From: Gardnerella kenyensis
Lineage (GTDB): Bacteria; Actinomycetota; Actinomycetes; Actinomycetales; Bifidobacteriaceae
DNA: 38,288 nucleotides
Direction of reading: 5' to 3'
Assembly: GCA_003585735.1 (NCBI GenBank)
Contig: NQOH01000001.1
Coordinates: forward strand, 356,201-394,488
The translations under genes were made by a program, and so were the position numbers. The notes beneath the pieces are model-generated. The model saw only the letters and a program-made list of their open reading frames with translations, did not search any database and was not told the DNA's origin. Each line of letters starts with the position of its first letter. Position 1 is the stretch's first letter. Of the stretch, positions 17,207-26,400 are shown piece after piece.

Positions 17207-20200
17207 CTACGCGCGCTTAAGACTTACGCTAAGCTCAGTTGCGCTAGAATCAGCCTCAACAACTTCGAAGCTCGTAGCCAAAGTCTCCTCCGCAATCAAA
17301 TCGCGGAACTGCTCAACTTTAGCAACGTCCGAAGCTGGCACGCTCAAAGTCAAAGCGATTCGGTCAGTAACATCCAAACCGTTCTCCTTGCGCGCATCTT
17401 GAACAGCGCGAATAGCGTCACGAGCGTAACCTTCAGCAAGCAAATCGCTAGTCAAAGCAGTGTCGAGCATAACGAAACCGCCAGTTGGCATAGCAACAGA
17501 AGCAGTATTTTGAGCTACTTGAGCATCCGAAGACTCAACGCGATTTACAAGCTCATACTCGCCTTCAACAAGCGCAACTTCGCCGTTTTCAGTATTAACA
17601 ACAGGAGCGCCAGACTCGTCAACTCGCCAATCGCCACTCTTAGAAGCCTTAATAGCAAACTGCACTTGCTTACCCAAACGAGGACCAGCAGCGCGAGCAT
17701 TCACCTTAAGCTCGTGAACAATCTTCAAACCGTGTTCGCTTGCATCCTGCAAAGTGCAGAATGTAACATTCTTCACGTTAAGCTCGCGCTCAAGCACCTG
17801 CTCGTAAGGCTCCACAGCAGCAGTATTTTCTGCAACAACAGTCAAGTTTGCCAACGGCTGGCGCACGCGCAACTGCTCCGCCTTACGAAGCGAAAGCGCA
17901 GAAGACACAACCTCACGAACCTTATCCATAGCAGCAACCAAAGCATCGTCATGTGCAAGAACAGCACCAAGCTCAGTAACTTCTCCAGCCTTAGGATTTG
18001 CTTCTCCATCCGAAAGAGTTTCAGGCTCTACCAAATACGGCCAGTCAGCCAAATGCACAGATTCGCCGCCAGTAAGACCACGCCACACAGCTTCCGCTTC
18101 CATTGGAGCAAGAGGAGCAATCACACGCATAAACGCCTCCAAAACCGTGTAAAGCGTGTTGAAAGCAGCTTCGTCCTCATTCCAGAAGCGGTCACGGCTT
18201 CCGCGAATATACCAATTCGTAAGAACGTCAATAAAGTCGCTAACTGCCGCGCAAGCATCACTAATAGCAAACTCGTTCAAGCACTTTTCTACTCGCTCAA
18301 CAAGCAAACGCGTGCGAGCAAGCAAGTAACGATCCATATTGCAAAGACCTGCAACCTCATCCGCACGAAGGCGACGAGCATCGTAGCCCTTGCCACCGTT
18401 TGCAGCATTCGCATACAGCGTGAAGAAGTAGTACGAGCTCCAAACAGGAAGCATAACCTGACGAACCGTATCCCTAATGCCGTCTGCAGTAACAATCAAA
18501 TTGCCACCGCGCAAAATTGGCGAAGACATAAGGAACCAGCGCATTGCATCCGAACCATACTCGTTGAAAACGCCGTTCACATCCGGGTAATTACGCAAAT
18601 GCTTACTCATCTTCTGACCGTCGGAACCGAGCACAATGCCGTGGCAAATCACGTTCTTATAAGCCGGGCGGTCAAAAAGCGCCGTAGCCATAATGTGAAG
18701 CGTGTAGAACCAGCCGCGAGTCTGGCCAATATACTCAACGATGTAATCGCATGGGAAGTGCTCTTCGAAGAATTCCTTATTTTCAAACGGATAATGGAAC
18801 TGCGCAAAAGGCATGGAACCAGACTCAAACCAGCAGTCGAGAACATCCGTAATACGATGCATTTGCGACTTTCCAGTAGGATCATCCGGATTTGGACGAG
18901 TAAGACGATCGATATACGGGCGATGCATATTCACATTGCCGTCGTCGTCGCGAGGATAGTCGCCAAAATCAGCCTTAAGTTCTTCGAGCGAACCATACAC
19001 GTCTACGCGAGGATACTTTGGATCGTCGCTAACCCAAACTGGAATTGGCGAACCCCAGAAGCGGTTACGGCTAATCGACCAATCGCGAGCGTTAGAAAGC
19101 CACTTACCAAACTGGCCGTCCTTAACGTTTCCAGGAATCCAATTAATCTCCTGATTAAGCTCAAGCAAGCGCTTCTTAATCTTCGTAACGGACACAAACC
19201 AGCTAGAAACAGGCTTGTAAATAAGCGGAGTTGCGCAACGCCAGCAGTGAGGATAGCTGTGCACGTAGCTTTTTTCTTGGAATAGCAACGCGCGCTGATC
19301 TTCCGGCATTTGAGCAAGCGGACCGTCTCCTGCACGCAAGTTACGCAAAATAGGAAGGTTCGCGTCGAAAACATACAAGCCTTCGTAATCTGGGCAGTCG
19401 CTTGTAAACTTGCAGCCTGCGTCGAGCACGTCAACGCTGCGAATTTCGTGCGCGTTAAGCGTGTTCATATCGTCCTCGCCGTAAGGAGCCTGGTGAACAA
19501 GGCCAGTACCTTCAGCGGTATCAACATAATCTGCTGTAAAAATCGTAAAAGCGTTAGGACCAGGAGTGCCACCCTCTGCGAGCGCAGAATCGCTTGCAAA
19601 GTATGGGAATACTGGGTAGTAGCGCCAGCCGGCCATCTCAGCACCCTTAAGTTCGCGCACAACTTCGTAGTTTTCGCCAAGTTCCTTAGTGTAGGAGCCG
19701 AGCAAAGGCTTACCAATGTAGAACTTCTTACCAGCGAACTTGCCTTCGGTTGGGCGAACTTCCACGTAGTCGATGTCTGCGCCGACTACGATTGCGAAGT
19801 TGGTTGGCACGGTCCAAGGAGTAGTGGTCCAGAAGACTGCGTAAGCGTCGTCTTCGTCGCGAAGCTTAACAGCAACGGAAACGGTGGTGTCTTGACGATT
19901 CTGGTAAACGTCCGCATCCATACGAAGCTCGTGAGCTGAAAGTGGAGTCTGATCCTTCGGGCAGTACGGGAGCACGCGGTAGCCCTTGTAAGCCAAGCCC
20001 TTATCGTAAAGCTGCTTAAATGCCCACATAACGGATTCCATGTATGGAATGTTCAGCGTTTTGTAGCCGCGCTCGAAATCAACCCAGCGCGCCTGACGAT
20101 GCACGTAGTTTTGCCACTCGTTGGTGTACTTCAAAACGCTGGCACGGCAAGCATCGTTGAACTTCGCGATGCCCATTTTTTCGATTTGATCAACCGACTC

Positions 20201-20605
20201 GATGCCGAGTTCCTTTTGCGCTTCCAACTCTGCAGGAAGACCGTGAGTATCCCAACCAAAAACGCGGTTTACTTTGCGGCCGCGCATAGTCTGATAGCGC
20301 GGAACCACGTCTTTTGCGTAGCCTGTGAGCAAGTGGCCGTAGTGAGGAAGACCGTTTGCGAATGGAGGGCCGTCGAAGAACACGAACTCGTTTTGGCTAC
20401 CTTTGCCTGACGGGCGGTATTCGATTGACTTGCGGAAAGTGTTATTTGCATCCCAGTATTGAAGAACGGATTCTTCAAGCTTTGGGAAAGAAGGATTTGG
20501 TGCAACTTGCGCGCCGGCAGTTTCTTGCGTTGATGCCGCAACACTTACCTTTGGATATACGTGATTTGCGGAAGTGTTTGCTGCTGGATTAGTGGATTCG
20601 CTCAC
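17207..20605 (-). CDS. ileS: Isoleucyl-tRNA synthetase, type 2 (IleRS2)
   Basis: 1,132 residues, charging tRNA-Ile in the cytoplasm. The HIGH motif reads HYGH (residues 88-91, in GLPHYGHLL) and KMSKS reads KMSKH (residues 665-669). The editing (CP1) domain lies between them and an anticodon-binding region follows (DRFWNEDEAAFNTLYTVLEAFMRVIAPLAPMEAEAVW). HYGH and the length >1,050 are marks of the eukaryote-like IleRS2 class, known to be little affected by mupirocin, as in bifidobacteria. The start is GTG 20605, because GAGGAG lies six bases upstream; a TTG at 20623 lies before that site and is rejected. It is controlled by the T-box leader directly upstream. Confidence 0.96.
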   Translation of the reverse strand: MSESTNPAANTSANHVYPKVSVAASTQETAGAQVAPNPSFPKLEESVLQYWDANNTFRKSIEYRPSGKGSQNEFVFFDGPPFANGLPHYGHLLTGYAKDVVPRYQTMRGRKVNRVFGWDTHGLPAELEAQKELGIESVDQIEKMGIAKFNDACRASVLKYTNEWQNYVHRQARWVDFERGYKTLNIPYMESVMWAFKQLYDKGLAYKGYRVLPYCPKDQTPLSAHELRMDADVYQNRQDTTVSVAVKLRDEDDAYAVFWTTTPWTVPTNFAIVVGADIDYVEVRPTEGKFAGKKFYIGKPLLGSYTKELGENYEVVRELKGAEMAGWRYYPVFPYFASDSALAEGGTPGPNAFTIFTADYVDTAEGTGLVHQAPYGEDDMNTLNAHEIRSVDVLDAGCKFTSDCPDYEGLYVFDANLPILRNLRAGDGPLAQMPEDQRALLFQEKSYVHSYPHCWRCATPLIYKPVSSWFVSVTKIKKRLLELNQEINWIPGNVKDGQFGKWLSNARDWSISRNRFWGSPIPVWVSDDPKYPRVDVYGSLEELKADFGDYPRDDDGNVNMHRPYIDRLTRPNPDDPTGKSQMHRITDVLDCWFESGSMPFAQFHYPFENKEFFEEHFPCDYIVEYIGQTRGWFYTLHIMATALFDRPAYKNVICHGIVLGSDGQKMSKHLRNYPDVNGVFNEYGSDAMRWFLMSSPILRGGNLIVTADGIRDTVRQVMLPVWSSYYFFTLYANAANGGKGYDARRLRADEVAGLCNMDRYLLARTRLLVERVEKCLNEFAISDACAAVSDFIDVLTNWYIRGSRDRFWNEDEAAFNTLYTVLEAFMRVIAPLAPMEAEAVWRGLTGGESVHLADWPYLVEPETLSDGEANPKAGEVTELGAVLAHDDALVAAMDKVREVVSSALSLRKAEQLRVRQPLANLTVVAENTAAVEPYEQVLERELNVKNVTFCTLQDASEHGLKIVHELKVNARAAGPRLGKQVQFAIKASKSGDWRVDESGAPVVNTENGEVALVEGEYELVNRVESSDAQVAQNTASVAMPTGGFVMLDTALTSDLLAEGYARDAIRAVQDARKENGLDVTDRIALTLSVPASDVAKVEQFRDLIAEETLATSFEVVEADSSATELSVSLKRA

Positions 20606-20880
20606 TGTGCTCTCCTCGCTCAACAGGGTGAATATTTCCCTGCGAGGACGACAGTTACTGCCGCGGTACCACCTCGCTTGCTATAAGATTTACGAAACGC
20701 AAGTTACGTGCGTAACGCAAATACGTAACGCAAATACGTAACGCAATCGAACTATTCTTATAGCCTCTCGTGTTTGGCTGTGCGGGCCAACCCCGTCGGT
20801 TCTAATAAGCGAGAACCTTACGAATCCTCGCCGTTCTTCCGAAAACTCCCCGCCGATAACGGATCATCGCTTAAGTTAGA
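20606..20880 (-). promoter_or_regulatory. Translational T-box riboswitch of ileS (Ile)
   Basis: On the minus strand the leader contains the T-box core TGGTACCGCGG (20661-20671). Upstream is an ultrashort Stem I region with GGCGGGGAG and TTCGGAAGAACGGC, typical of actinobacterial ileS T-boxes, and ATC specifier candidates at 20862-20864 and 20855-20857. Downstream, TCCTCGC (20642-20648) can pair with GCGAGGA (20613-20619), which contains the ribosome site, giving a sequestrator closed by CAGGG/CCCTG. The same TCCTCGC can instead pair with GCGAGG just before the T-box. There is no terminator with a U-run, so control is on translation. A minus-strand extended -10 (TGTTAGATT) lies just upstream, near 20892-20900. 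Confidence 0.92.
20710..20746. repeat. 13-bp tandem repeat inside the T-box leader
   Basis: About three copies of TACGTAACGCAAA in the apical part of the leader, between Stem I and the antisequestrator. The position should tolerate length change. Confidence 0.85.
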
Positions 20881-20950
20881 AATAATCTAACACTATCCCC
20901 TAACATTGGGAAGGATTTCGCGACTCGCGAATAATACGAACAAAGTAAAT

Positions 20951-20994
20951 AAGTAATAAAAGTGTAAGTAATAAAAGTGTAAGTAATAAAAGTG
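20951..20994. repeat. 15-bp tandem repeat touching the 3' end of tRNA-Arg
   Basis: Three copies of AAGTAATAAAAGTGT (the third one base short) run into the first bases of the tRNA gene's 3' side. On the tRNA transcript this is immediately downstream and T-rich. Confidence 0.88.
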
Positions 20995-21065
20995 CCCCGG
21001 ATCAGAATCGAACTGACGACACCCACTTTAGGAGAGTGGTGCTCTATCCACTGAGCTACCGAGGC
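20993..21065 (-). tRNA. tRNA-Arg (anticodon CCT)
   Basis: Minus-strand cloverleaf. Acceptor GCCTCGG pairs with CCGGGGC (one G-U), discriminator A. D-arm GCTC/GAGC. Anticodon stem CCACT/AGTGG holds loop CTCCTAA, giving CCT. T-loop TTCGATT. No CCA encoded. Confidence 0.95.
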
Positions 21066-21141
21066 AACAAATGGCAATTATACACTATGGCGTGATTTGA
21101 ACAATTGCGCAAGCAAAATTAGACTACGCAAATGCTAGAAA

Positions 21142-21177
21142 CGACATTTCCTATACACGCATGTAAAGAAAAAATCG
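21142..21177. repeat. 36-bp palindrome, family CTTTAC-N6-GTAAAG, copy 3
   Basis: Arms CGACATTTCCTATAC and GTAAAGAAAAAATCG pair at 11 of 15 positions around loop ACGCAT. It lies between tRNA-Arg and the end of xseB. Confidence 0.7.
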
Positions 21178-21193
21178 AAAAACCGGCAGAAAA

Positions 21194-21229
21194 CGATTAA
21201 AACTTTACAGTCGCGTAAAGTTTCGGTCG
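21194..21229. repeat. 36-bp palindrome, family CTTTAC-N6-GTAAAG, copy 4
   Basis: Arms CGATTAAAACTTTAC and GTAAAGTTTCGGTCG pair at 12 of 15 positions, or 14 counting G-U pairs in RNA, around loop AGTCGC. It starts 16 bases after copy 3 ends, the same spacing as between copies 1 and 2. Confidence 0.8.
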
Positions 21230-21245
21230 AAAATCGCCACAAAAA

Positions 21246-21281
21246 CGATTAAAACTTTACAGTCGCGTAAAGAAAAAATCG
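21246..21281. repeat. 36-bp palindrome, family CTTTAC-N6-GTAAAG, copy 5
   Basis: The left arm and loop are identical to copy 4; the right arm GTAAAGAAAAAATCG is identical to copy 3. It again starts 16 bases after the previous copy and ends 8 bases before the xseB stop codon. Confidence 0.8.
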
Positions 21282-21289
21282 TTTGCGCA

Positions 21290-21625
21290 CTAATCCTCAA
21301 GATTAGACTGCGTGCCAGCCGTCGCCGCCGTCGCTGACTGCTCCGCCTGCGCCGCATCCAACTTGGCGCGAACCGTGGCAAGCAAACCCTGCGCGCGCTT
21401 TGCCAACGCCTCGCCAATCTCCCACTGACGCATTGACTGGTCGAGCGTCAAACCGCCAGCTTCCAACGCCTGAACCGCCTGAACAAGCTTTTCGCGAGCC
21501 TCTTCGTACGGCATCGCATCAATAGCAGCGCGCTCTTCTTTCGTAAGAGTGCTTGCGAAATCTGCACTTTGCGCACTTTCTGTGCTGATAGTGCTTTCTG
21601 CGTTCTTATTTTCTTTCTCGCTCAT
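21290..21625 (-). CDS. xseB: Exodeoxyribonuclease VII small subunit
   Basis: 111 residues, ATG 21625 with AAAGG six bases upstream. The conserved core is YEEAREKLVQAVQALEAGGLTLDQSMRQWEIGEALAKRAQGLL (about residues 50-93), a helical hairpin that binds the large subunit. The N- and C-terminal tails are low-complexity, making it somewhat longer than E. coli XseB. It follows xseA in the same operon, 61 bases downstream, and the enzyme degrades single-stranded DNA to oligonucleotides. Three 36-bp palindromes lie directly downstream. Confidence 0.95.
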   Translation of the reverse strand: MSEKENKNAESTISTESAQSADFASTLTKEERAAIDAMPYEEAREKLVQAVQALEAGGLTLDQSMRQWEIGEALAKRAQGLLATVRAKLDAAQAEQSATAATAGTQSNLED

Positions 21626-21686
21626 AACTAACCTTTCGTTGTATCTAAAATATTTAAAATATCTAAAAATCTAAAAATCTAAAAAT

Positions 21687-23027
21687 TTACTTACTTGACT
21701 TTACGGCAGCTACTTTTGTGCCAGTCACCTTGCCAAGTACCACACCGCTTTTAAGCGTAACTGTCATATCGTCGCCAACTTTCGCGCATGACGCGTCATC
21801 AAGCACTCGCCCACCGCTGAGCTGCACAACAGCGTACCCGCGATTCAATGTCGATTGCGGACTTAACGCAGTCAAGCTCGCGTGAGCCTTCTCAACAGTC
21901 AAGCTCGCGTCGTCAAGCAAACGCACCAAACCGTGCCGCATTCGCTCAACAGCCTGCTCAACCAAGCGCTCGTGCGGCTCAAGCATAGTGCTCGGGCGCG
22001 TAAGGCTCGGGCGATTCGCATAACCCTCAACGAGACGAATCTCATTGTCAACGCGCGCAGAAATTCGCATGCGCATAGCTTGCAACGCGTTATCAATAAG
22101 CTGCCACTGCTCGCGAACGTCCGGAACCACGCGCTTTGCAGCATCCGTAGGAGTAGACGCGCGCAAATCCGCCGCCAAATCGATAAGCGTCCAATCGTCT
22201 TCGTGGCCGATTGCAGACACAATCGGCGTTACGCACGCGGCCGTAGCGCGAACCACGCCCTCGTCCGAAAAACCAATCAAATCCTCAAAACTGCCGCCGC
22301 CGCGAGCAACGATAATAACGTCAACCTCCGGATCCGCGTCGAGCTGCTTAATTGCGGCAATAACGTCCGCCGGGCATTGCACGCCTTGCACGTGCGCGTG
22401 AACAACCTTGAAGCGCGTAACAGGCCAGCGCAAATTAACGTTCGTAATAACATCGCCCTCCGCGCGAGCTTGAGGCGCACACACGAGACCGATGCACTTA
22501 GGAAATTCCGGCAGCGGAATCTTATTTTCCGCGTCAAACAGGCCTTCGCCCTTAAGCTTTTTGCGCAACTCGTCAATTTGCGCTTTTAAGTCGCCGGCAC
22601 CAACGCGGTGGATTTCGTCCGCAACGAAGCTTAAACGCGTGGCTTTTACCCAAATATCAGCCTTGCCGTGAACGACTACACGGTCGCCCTGGCGAAGTTC
22701 GCGCGCCTGCTGCACGAAATTGCTGAAGCCCATTACGGAAATCGAGACTTCTTCGTTGCTGTCGCGAAGGGTGATGTAGCCGGAAGATGCGCGGCGCATG
22801 TTGATTTCGACGATTTGACCCTCGATCCACGCTGCTGGCCAGCGTTCTACGGCACCGTGGAACTTTTGGCTTAAGATTGCAACAGGCCACGGGTTTTCGG
22901 CGGTTGTGTCGGCGGCTTTTAGCGGGAGCGGACGCGGCTGCTGCGGCTGCTGCGTAAGCGGTTGCGGCTGAGGATTTTGCGGAGTGTCATCCTGGAATAA
23001 TTGTGGCATCATGTTCGACGAGGTCAT
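21687..23027 (-). CDS. xseA: Exodeoxyribonuclease VII large subunit
   Basis: 446 residues. After a Gln/Pro-rich N-terminal ~45 residues comes the OB-fold tRNA_anti-like domain (WIEGQIVEINMRRASSGYITLRD), then the catalytic domain with IGLVCAPQARAEGDVITNV, VARGGGSFEDLIGFSDE and SAIGHEDDWTLIDLAADLRASTPTDAA. A shorter C-terminal coiled-coil part than in E. coli is followed by LSPQSTLNRGYAVV. The start at ATG 23027 has no strong ribosome site; Met6 or Met7 are possible. It heads the xseA-xseB operon. AATCTAAA-like short repeats fill the gap to xseB (~21659-21686). Confidence 0.95.
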   Translation of the reverse strand: MTSSNMMPQLFQDDTPQNPQPQPLTQQPQQPRPLPLKAADTTAENPWPVAILSQKFHGAVERWPAAWIEGQIVEINMRRASSGYITLRDSNEEVSISVMGFSNFVQQARELRQGDRVVVHGKADIWVKATRLSFVADEIHRVGAGDLKAQIDELRKKLKGEGLFDAENKIPLPEFPKCIGLVCAPQARAEGDVITNVNLRWPVTRFKVVHAHVQGVQCPADVIAAIKQLDADPEVDVIIVARGGGSFEDLIGFSDEGVVRATAACVTPIVSAIGHEDDWTLIDLAADLRASTPTDAAKRVVPDVREQWQLIDNALQAMRMRISARVDNEIRLVEGYANRPSLTRPSTMLEPHERLVEQAVERMRHGLVRLLDDASLTVEKAHASLTALSPQSTLNRGYAVVQLSGGRVLDDASCAKVGDDMTVTLKSGVVLGKVTGTKVAAVKSSK

Positions 23028-23092
23028 AATTCAAGATTGACTGCTAAGAGGGACAAACGGTGGATTCGTTGCGTGCGGTGATTGGATATGAA

Positions 23093-23119
23093 AAAACCCA
23101 AGCGCGAAGCTTGGGTTTT
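23093..23119 (-). terminator. Rho-independent terminator of tRNA-Lys
   Basis: Perfect 11-bp stem AAAACCCAAGC/GCTTGGGTTTT with a 5-base loop and a T-run on the minus strand, directly after the tRNA 3' end. Confidence 0.92.
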
Positions 23120-23124
23120 GTTTG

Positions 23125-23198
23125 TGCCCCCTCAGGGATTCGAACCCTGGACACGCTGATTAAGAGTCAGCTGCTCTAACCAACTGAGCTAAAGGGGC
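23125..23198 (-). tRNA. tRNA-Lys (anticodon CTT)
   Basis: Minus-strand cloverleaf. Acceptor GCCCCTT pairs with AGGGGGC (one G-U), discriminator A. Anticodon stem GCTGA/TCAGC with loop CTCTTAA gives CTT. T-arm CAGGG-TTCGAAT-CCCTG. No CCA encoded. Terminator immediately downstream. Confidence 0.96.
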
Positions 23199-23270
23199 GT
23201 TGGTTATCTCGGCTCGTTTCCGCGAACCGAGTAACTACTATACTCAGAATCCAGTCGAACGCAAGCCGGC

Positions 23271-23460
23271 GTGTCGCATTGACTCGCTTTTCGCTTAAAG
23301 CGTAGCGCGAAAAGCGACCCAATGCGGTAGCGCTTGCTCAATGTTGAAAGCCCAGTGGGCTTTCAACGCAAGCGCGCACACGATTGTGCTTTCTTTATTT
23401 CTTAAGAAAGCACAATCTGACGGCCGAAGAAGCTTTGCTTCAAGCAAGCTCAATGCGACA
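23271..23460. repeat. Composite hairpin element, copy A2 (~190 bp)
   Basis: Begins GTGTCGCATTG and ends CAATGCGACA, giving 10-bp terminal inverted repeats. Inside are: stem CGCTTTTCGC/GCGAAAAGCG; inner stem GTTGAAAGCCC/GGGCTTTCAAC (23343-23367) in outer stem GCGCTTGC/GCAAGCGC (23330-23375); and perfect 14-bp stem GATTGTGCTTTCTT/AAGAAAGCACAATC (23382-23417). It ends seven bases from the stop codon of the S8 protease and accounts for most of the gap 23199-23467. Confidence 0.85.
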
Positions 23461-23467
23461 TTGGCTG

Positions 23468-26400
23468 CTATCGCTTATTTGCGCGCACATGATGGCGGCG
23501 ACGAACAGTAAATGTCATCATGCCGCCAGTCATAAGCGCTGCGAAAGTCGCAATTGCAGTAATAACACCACTGCCAGTAACGGCAAGCTCAGAAGTTAAA
23601 GCTTTCGCACGATCGCGCTTAACCTTGTAGTTAGCCGCAGACGAGCCAGAAGCAGAAGAGCCAGAAGCAGAAGCAGCACTATTATTTGCTTTTTCAACTC
23701 CCCTATTGTTTAACTTATTGTTATGCACGCCGTAAGTGTAAACGAAATCATTTAGCAACGCATATCCGGTTCCAATTCCAGCAGAATTATTTCCATCAGA
23801 ATTATTTCCATCGGACGCAGCTTCGGAAGACTCAGAGCTTTCTGAAGCACCAGCACCAGCAGCAGCACCAGAATCAGCAGTAGCATCACCATGATTCTGC
23901 TCATAAGTCAATTTATCTTCAGCAGCAGCTTCATCAAATGCTGTAGCGTCCGCAGAAACAACCCACACGTCAGTCCACGCAATTTGATTTCCTTCAGCAT
24001 CAACCAAAAGAATCGAATGCTTTCCTGAATAACCAGCAGGAATCTTGGCATCAAAGCTAGGAACGCCATTATTATCTAAGGTGACTTTTACGTAGTTCGT
24101 TTCTTTATTGCCATCCATTCCACGCAATTGCACAGGCGAAGAATAGATATAAGCGTAAGCGTACGCAACACGATTCTTTTCGAGCTTCTTTATAAACAAA
24201 TTCGTAGGCGATTTTGTAGACACACCCTTCGCAGCAAACGTCAATTTCATAGGATTTAACGCGCCCGAGCGAGCAATGTTATTCTCATACTTTCCTACTA
24301 CAAGATTGCTCTTTAAAGAAGCCTTCAGTTTTTCAGAAGATTTAGGAGCCTCAACAGCAGGAGAACTACTAGTTGGAGGCACCGAATCCGCATCTGGAAT
24401 CTTTGAAGGCCTAGAGTCACCACCAGATTCTGTATTACCAGAAGCGCCCGGCTTAGACGGCTCATTTGGAGTAGTCGGCGTCACAGGCTTCGGCGTTACC
24501 GGATCCACCGGCTTCGGCGTTACCGGCTTAGGAGTTACAGGCTTCGGCTCAGGAACCACAGGAACCACAGGATTAACTGGCTTCGGCTTCGGCGTTACAG
24601 GATCCACCGGCTTAGGCGCCACCGGCTTTTCCTCCGCGGCTTTAACAGTAAATTTCGCAGAAGTATTCTCAGTTGCCACGTTTCCTGCGTAATCTACTGC
24701 TTCAACAGAAATCGTATGCTTACCCACTGTTAGCTTGCTAGCTGGCACAGTAACTTGCAAAGGCGCATCCAATTCAAGCTTTGCAAAATTAAGCGAATAC
24801 GGGTCTTGAGTTGTTAAGGTTGACTGCACTGTTGTTTCTCTCAACTTGTGCTCTTCAGCGCCAATTTCTTTACCGTCAAGCTTCACTTTCAAAGACTTAA
24901 GATTTGCATCCTTCGCCTTTACAACAATGCCATTTTTCCCATCAATATTATCGTTGTCTTTTACACCAAGTTCCACATTAGGAACCGTAGTATCAACAAC
25001 CACAGGGAATCGCGCACTCAACGCATTCTTAACGTAATTTCCTCGCCCAGAAGCAGTGATAAGCACAAAATCGCCATCTTCAACAGAAAGATCCCTATCA
25101 AACTGCTGTTTATTCGTAACTTCACCCTTTGAATCTTCAGTAGAATTATCGGCAGCAATAAGATTGTTGATTCTAAGCGTATAGCCAGCAAAATCGTCAC
25201 TTATATTTCCGCTAAATTTTACTGTACTTTCTTTTGTGAAAAGCCTTCCGCTATAAAGTTTTGTTGGCGAAGTGAAAGTCACAGCTGGAGGTTGGTTATC
25301 AAAATAGAACACTGCAGGAGTGTCAAGCAATGTTTTATTACCATTTTTAATAACAAGCCTAAAATCGTTTACGCCAGTATGAATTGGGATTTGCGCAGTA
25401 AACCTTTTTTCACTGCCAAAAAGCATCTGCTTTTTTACTACTTTAGCAACAATTGGTGCAGGATTAGTGTATCCGGTTCCAGAATCGTTCACGCGATTAG
25501 CTTGCGTAAACATAACTTCAGTCGCGTCAGTATCTACTTCGCCCGAAACAGTAAACGTACCGTCCTTCACATCTTTTACGCGCCAATTGTATTTGCCATA
25601 AGACATCACATTGTCAAGATAGAAGGAATATTCGTCAAAAGTAGTCTCATAATTGTCGTCGTTAGAGCTACTACCACTTGCGTTTGGCTTAGCTCCTGCA
25701 GGCTTAGAAGCACCAGCAGATGCAACAGCACCAGAACCATTGTCAAAAGCAACAGTTTTAGTAGTATTATTTCGACCATTGCTTGCAACTAACGTAATCG
25801 TAGAATTGTTAGCAGCTGGCTCTACTTTAGTATCGAATAATCCATTATTTAACTTAACTTTTTCTTCTACAGGCTTAATCTCAAAAGCGCCTTTCGCATT
25901 CTTCACATACTTGCTATACATCACAGAAAGCGTAAGTTTGGAAGAATTATCTTTAGAGGAAACCTTGCCCTTAAGCTTTACAATGCCGTTCGTGCCAACA
26001 GCAACACTTCCATTGCTATCCGCACTCATAACACTAATTTTTGGAGCATCAGAATTAGAAGAAAGGCCTCCAATAATGCCTCCAAAACCGCCGCCAGAGC
26101 CGCTTATAATATCGTCAAGACTGCCACCAGAACTACTCGTAGTATTCTCGATTTTAAACGGAATATCCGTTGTTTGGCACATATCTTTTGTAATACACGC
26201 TTTTATGCGGTAAAAATAGTTGCCATTTGGAAGATTCTTGCGTTTTTCACTAGCATTCTTTGCTTTTTTGTTATAAATAGTTCCGTCAAAAGCACCATAT
26301 CCAACGAATGCGGATTTACTCCTCGTTACTTTTAGATCATACATCGTAGGCCTAGAAACATAATGATCCTCGCCTACTTCTTCAAGAAGATTCTTCGATT

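Noticed and set aside
17399..19285. 628-codon open frame on the + strand opposite ileS
   Set aside because: It is antisense to a clear IleRS gene, has no ribosome site, and its translation has no recognisable domain; it reflects codon bias of ileS.
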